DNA of 7,616 bases from Candidatus Shapirobacteria bacterium (GTDB lineage Bacteria > Patescibacteriota > Microgenomatia > UBA12405): the NCBI GenBank assembly GCA_003542615.1, contig DPKG01000013.1, positions 48,105 to 55,720 of the forward strand, written 5' to 3'. Of the stretch, positions 5,618-7,616 are shown piece after piece. The notes under the pieces are model-generated. The model saw only the letters and a list, made by a program, of their open reading frames with translations, ran no database searches and was not told the origin of the DNA. How positions within the stretch are numbered: the stretch's first letter is position 1; each line of letters opens with the position of its first letter. Both the position numbers and the translations under genes were made by a program.

Positions 5618-6258
5618 TATTTTTTAGCGGTTAAATTTGTGATGGCTTTTTTGGTAAAGACCAAAAAATTTTGATTACTTAAATTGTAGACATTTAGAGA
5701 ACTAAGATTCATTACCGAAAATCCGGGAATGTTACCGAAAGCTCTTTTGATGTTGCCGCTGGGAACAGAGGTTATAATACCAATTTTACGGCTTTTTGCC
5801 AATAGATCTTCCTTTTTTTCGAGTTTATCCATGAAATCCCAAGCAATTTTGGTTTTGGGTTCGATTTTGGAAAGATCATCAACGACAATAATAGTCTTGT
5901 TTTGGGCAATTTTGGTAAGTATGGCTTTGAGGGAGGCAGTTCTCATTTTTTTGTTGAGAGTAAGACTGTAGTCTCTGTCGCTGCTGGGACCATGAGCTTT
6001 ACCACCACCAACAAATTGCGGAGCTTTGTCGGAACCATGTCGGGCACGACCGGTACCTTTCTGAGCCCACATTTTTTTGGTAGTACCGCTGACCTCACTT
6101 CGTTCTTTGGCACTAGCGTGGGATTTTCTTTGATTGGCTAAATATACTCTAATGGCAAGTTGGATTAATTTTGGAGAAGCTTTGGATTCGAAAAAAACTG
6201 GATCTAGGGTTAGGTCGCTAATTTTTTCGGATTTGATATTGTAAACAGCTACTTTCAT
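5617..6258 (-). CDS. rplD: 50S ribosomal protein uL4 (L4)
   Basis: Large-subunit assembly protein whose extended loop reaches the exit-tunnel constriction opposite uL22. In E. coli it also represses the S10 operon by transcription attenuation and translation block. It has 213 residues (E. coli 201). The loop is intact: KMWAQKGTGRARHGS at about residues 62-76, with the Lys-Gly-Thr-Gly-Arg-Ala-Arg motif, then the glycine-rich FVGGGKAHGPSSDRDYS. The globular part has NKKMRTASLKAIL and IIVVDDL. The C-terminal Rossmann-like region is more variable and ends VFTKKAITNL. It starts 2 nt after rplC and has no visible Shine-Dalgarno. Confidence 0.96.
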   Translation of the reverse strand: MKVAVYNIKSEKISDLTLDPVFFESKASPKLIQLAIRVYLANQRKSHASAKERSEVSGTTKKMWAQKGTGRARHGSDKAPQFVGGGKAHGPSSDRDYSLTLNKKMRTASLKAILTKIAQNKTIIVVDDLSKIEPKTKIAWDFMDKLEKKEDLLAKSRKIGIITSVPSGNIKRAFGNIPGFSVMNLSSLNVYNLSNQNFLVFTKKAITNLTAKK

Positions 6259-6260
6259 AG

Positions 6261-6884
6261 TTAGATTTTTTTGGTTAGGGTAACCCAGGCATTAATTGGC
6301 CCGGGAATATGGCCGGAAACTAGTAATTCGTTTTTTTCTGGATCGATGGCGGCAATTTTTAGATTCAGGGTGCTAATTTGTTTATTTCCCATGTGTCCTG
6401 GCATTTTTTTACCTTTAAGAACTTTACCGGGAGTTTGGGCACCGATGGAGCCGGGTGCACGAGTACGGTCTGATTGACCACCGGTTACAGGTTGACGTTG
6501 GAAACCATGGCGTTTGATAACACCGGCGAATCCACGACCTTTGCTAATACCGGTTACTTTGATGGTATCGTCGACTTTAAATACCGAATCGAGAGATACT
6601 TCAGTACCTACTTCAAGAACGGTATCGGGAAGAGCTTTAAATTCAACAAAGCCTTTGGGTGATAATTTGATTTTGAGTTTGTCGAGTTTTTTGGATACAG
6701 GTTGTTTGAGATTTTTTCTGTTACCATAGGCAAATTGGACGGATTGGTAACCGTCTTTTTCTTTGGTTTTGATCTGAGTAACGGTTAGTGGAGTGGCAAT
6801 ACATTTGGTAACGACAACCGACTTGCCTTTTTCAGAAAAGATTCTGGCCATTTGACCTTTTTTTACAATAAATCCTGAAATCAT
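6261..6884 (-). CDS. rplC: 50S ribosomal protein uL3 (L3)
   Basis: One of the first proteins to bind 23S rRNA; its long central extension approaches the peptidyl-transferase centre. It has 207 residues (E. coli 209). The N-terminus is MISGFIVKKGQMARIF, matching MIGLxGKKxGMTxxF. The central extension has GISKGRGFAGVIKRHGFQRQP at about residues 111-131, then RAPGSIGAQTPGKVLKGKKMPGHMG, and finally LLVSGHIPGPINAWVTL. The residue after SIG is Ala with one residue deleted compared with E. coli SIGQNQTPG, so the glutamine methylated there by PrmB has no counterpart; Ala here is common outside gammaproteobacteria. It starts 8 nt after rpsJ with no Shine-Dalgarno. Confidence 0.97.
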   Translation of the reverse strand: MISGFIVKKGQMARIFSEKGKSVVVTKCIATPLTVTQIKTKEKDGYQSVQFAYGNRKNLKQPVSKKLDKLKIKLSPKGFVEFKALPDTVLEVGTEVSLDSVFKVDDTIKVTGISKGRGFAGVIKRHGFQRQPVTGGQSDRTRAPGSIGAQTPGKVLKGKKMPGHMGNKQISTLNLKIAAIDPEKNELLVSGHIPGPINAWVTLTKKI

Positions 6885-6892
6885 AGTGAGAA

Positions 6893-7204
6893 TTACATCT
6901 TAACTTCTACTTCAACGCCAGAAGGAAGATCCAGGTGTTGTAGACTGTCGATTGTTTTGAGTGAAGCATTAAATATGTCGATTAATCTTTTGTGGGTGAG
7001 CATTTGGAAATGTTCACGGGCGTTTTTATCAGTGTGAGGACTGGTTAAAACTACAAGTAACTTACGACCGGTTGGTAAAGGAATCGGACCTTGAACTTGG
7101 GCACCAGCGGTAACAGCCGCCTCAACAATTTTAGTGGCAGCTTGATCAATAATCCTATGGTCAAAGGATTTTAGTCTGATCCTGATTCGGTTACCTTTTG
7201 GCAT
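6893..7204 (-). CDS. rpsJ: 30S ribosomal protein uS10 (S10/NusE)
   Basis: 30S head protein that also acts as NusE in transcription antitermination and in transcription-translation coupling through NusG. It has 103 residues, the exact bacterial norm. It opens GNRIRIRLKSFDHRIIDQAA, matching xKIRIRLKAFDHxxIDxxA, followed by the loop GPIPLPTG, then SPHTDKNAREHFQMLTHKRLIDI and the end LQHLDLPSGVEVEVKM. It is the first gene of the S10 block, 49 nt downstream of tuf. The ATG is preceded by an A-rich AATAAAAA stretch with no Shine-Dalgarno, and the base of a 12-bp hairpin lies only 10 nt upstream. Confidence 0.98.
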   Translation of the reverse strand: MPKGNRIRIRLKSFDHRIIDQAATKIVEAAVTAGAQVQGPIPLPTGRKLLVVLTSPHTDKNAREHFQMLTHKRLIDIFNASLKTIDSLQHLDLPSGVEVEVKM

Positions 7205-7253
7205 TTTTTATTGATGAAGGGCGGATACAAGATCCGCCCTTCACATAAGTAAA
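7205..7253 (-). other. tuf-rpsJ intergenic spacer
   Basis: This 49-nt gap is the only junction in the window longer than 11 nt. It contains the perfect 12-bp inverted repeat described separately and little else. I see no convincing -10/-35 pair and no Shine-Dalgarno for rpsJ. Because the gap is so short and tuf, the last str-operon gene, lies directly upstream, co-transcription of str and S10 genes is plausible. Confidence 0.7.
7215..7243 (-). repeat. Perfect 12-bp inverted repeat (hairpin) with 5-nt loop
   Basis: The arms at 7215-7226 (TGAAGGGCGGAT) and 7232-7243 (ATCCGCCCTTCA) are exact reverse complements separated by ACAAG. The stem is GC-rich in a locally AT-rich region, so it should be very stable as RNA. 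On the transcribed strand it begins 10 nt after the tuf stop and ends 10 nt before the rpsJ ATG. The bases that follow on that strand are ATCAATAAAAA, so the U-tract of a classic intrinsic terminator is missing; the opposite strand has no U-tract after the hairpin either. Options are a partial terminator or RNA-stability hairpin that caps tuf mRNA, or a copy of a dispersed REP-like palindrome. The symmetry is seen; the role is inference. Confidence 0.8.
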
Positions 7254-7616
7254 TTATTTAATAATTTCGGTGATAGCACCAGCGCCGACGGTAAGACCGC
7301 CTTCACGAATTGCAAATCTGAAACCGGCCTCCATAGCTACAGGTTTTATTAACTTGACAACTACATTGGCAGTGTCACCAGGCATAACCATTTCAACACC
7401 TTCGGGAAGAGTCATTTCTCCGGTAACATCGGTTGTTCTGATAAAGACCTGGGGTCTGTATCCACCAAATATTGGGGTGTGACGGCCACCTTCTTCTTTT
7501 TTAAGAAGTAAGATTTCTGCTTTAAATTCGGTATGAGGAGTAATGGTACCGGGTTTGGCTAAAACTTGTCCTCTTTCGATATCATCTTTTTCAATACCGC
7601 GAAGCAGAATTCCGAC
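7254..7616 (-). CDS. tuf: Elongation factor Tu, C-terminal part (5' end outside window)
   Basis: EF-Tu delivers aminoacyl-tRNA to the ribosomal A site as a GTP complex. Only the last 120 codons plus TAA are present, corresponding to the end of domain 2 and all of domain 3 of a ~394-residue protein. I read VGILLRGIEKDDIERGQVLA at the edge, then KPGTITPHTEF, EGGRHTPIFGGYRPQVFIRTTDVTG, LPEGVEMVMPGD, and the closing FRFAIREGGLTVGAGAITEIIK. The GTPase domain lies beyond 7616. The residue after REGG is Leu, where E. coli has Arg. Position before rpsJ is the standard str-S10 arrangement. Confidence 0.97.
   Translation of the reverse strand, partial: VGILLRGIEKDDIERGQVLAKPGTITPHTEFKAEILLLKKEEGGRHTPIFGGYRPQVFIRTTDVTGEMTLPEGVEMVMPGDTANVVVKLIKPVAMEAGFRFAIREGGLTVGAGAITEIIK

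Noticed and set aside
5902..6141. Plus-strand open frames opposite rplD, such as this 79-codon one
   Set aside because: Antisense shadow of a conserved ribosomal protein gene, with no ribosome-binding site or recognisable protein. The same holds for the other plus-strand frames at 987-1202, 2027-2281, 2834-3127, 4058-4294, 4481-4720, 5729-5971, 6271-6729 and 7270-7482.
7205..7253. Classic intrinsic terminator separating tuf from rpsJ
   Set aside because: The stem is strong, but the transcribed strand continues with an A-rich rather than U-rich tract. A non-canonical terminator remains possible, so it is listed as an inverted repeat instead.
1..7616. Alternative genetic code with TGA read as glycine or tryptophan
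   Set aside because: All genes read at full length without in-frame TGA, and tryptophan and glycine positions use standard codons (for example Trp is TGG in uL6).
1..7616. Mobile elements, CRISPR arrays, tRNA genes or inserted accessory genes
   Set aside because: No direct repeats, tRNA-like cloverleaf or non-ribosomal gene is visible; the canonical gene order fills the whole window.

Overview
The window is one uninterrupted stretch of the universal str-S10-spc ribosomal protein cluster. Every gene lies on the minus strand, so transcription runs from high to low coordinates. In that order it holds the 3' end of tuf (EF-Tu), then rpsJ, rplC, rplD, rplW, rplB, rpsS, rplV, rpsC, rplP, rpmC, rpsQ, rplN, rplX, rplE, rpsN, rpsH and the 5' part of rplF, which leaves the window at position 1. 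Gene content and order are the canonical bacterial set, with nothing inserted, duplicated or missing.

The organism is a bacterium: EF-Tu, uL2, uL16, uS14 and the rest are bacterial forms. The DNA is moderately AT-rich and extremely compact. Fifteen of the 17 gene junctions are 0-11 nt or a 1-nt TAATG overlap, rplE-rpsN and rplN-rplX included, so the usual S10/spc operon boundary (rpsQ-rplN) has no spacer at all. The single larger gap is the 49 nt between tuf and rpsJ. All 17 visible stop codons are TAA. The compactness, the short N-terminus of uL2, the uL2 tail reading GIGMNPKTPWG, and the unusual uL16 and uL22 loops suggest a Candidate Phyla Radiation (Patescibacteria) genome, perhaps Microgenomates. 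That assignment is inference from pattern memory; no phylogeny was run. TGA is not used in frame as a sense codon, which argues against the Gracilibacteria/Absconditabacteria code.

Layout: 7254-7616 is the C-terminal third of EF-Tu. 7205-7253 is a spacer holding a perfect 12-bp hairpin. 2297-7204 is the S10 block (uS10, uL3, uL4, uL23, uL2, uS19, uL22, uS3, uL16, uL29, uS17). 1-2296 is the start of the spc block (uL14, uL24, uL5, uS14, uS8, uL6). The proteins together form much of the 30S head, the exit-tunnel wall (uL4, uL22, with uL23 and uL29 at its mouth), the peptidyl-transferase surroundings (uL2, uL3, uL16) and the central protuberance (uL5). No stretch over 300 bases lacks a gene.

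I found no unknown system here. The points worth a second look are the tuf-rpsJ hairpin, the truncated uL2 N-terminus, the Thr/Lys-rich uL22 extension and its altered tunnel loop, the loss of the hydroxylated-arginine position in uL16, and the sparse Shine-Dalgarno signals.
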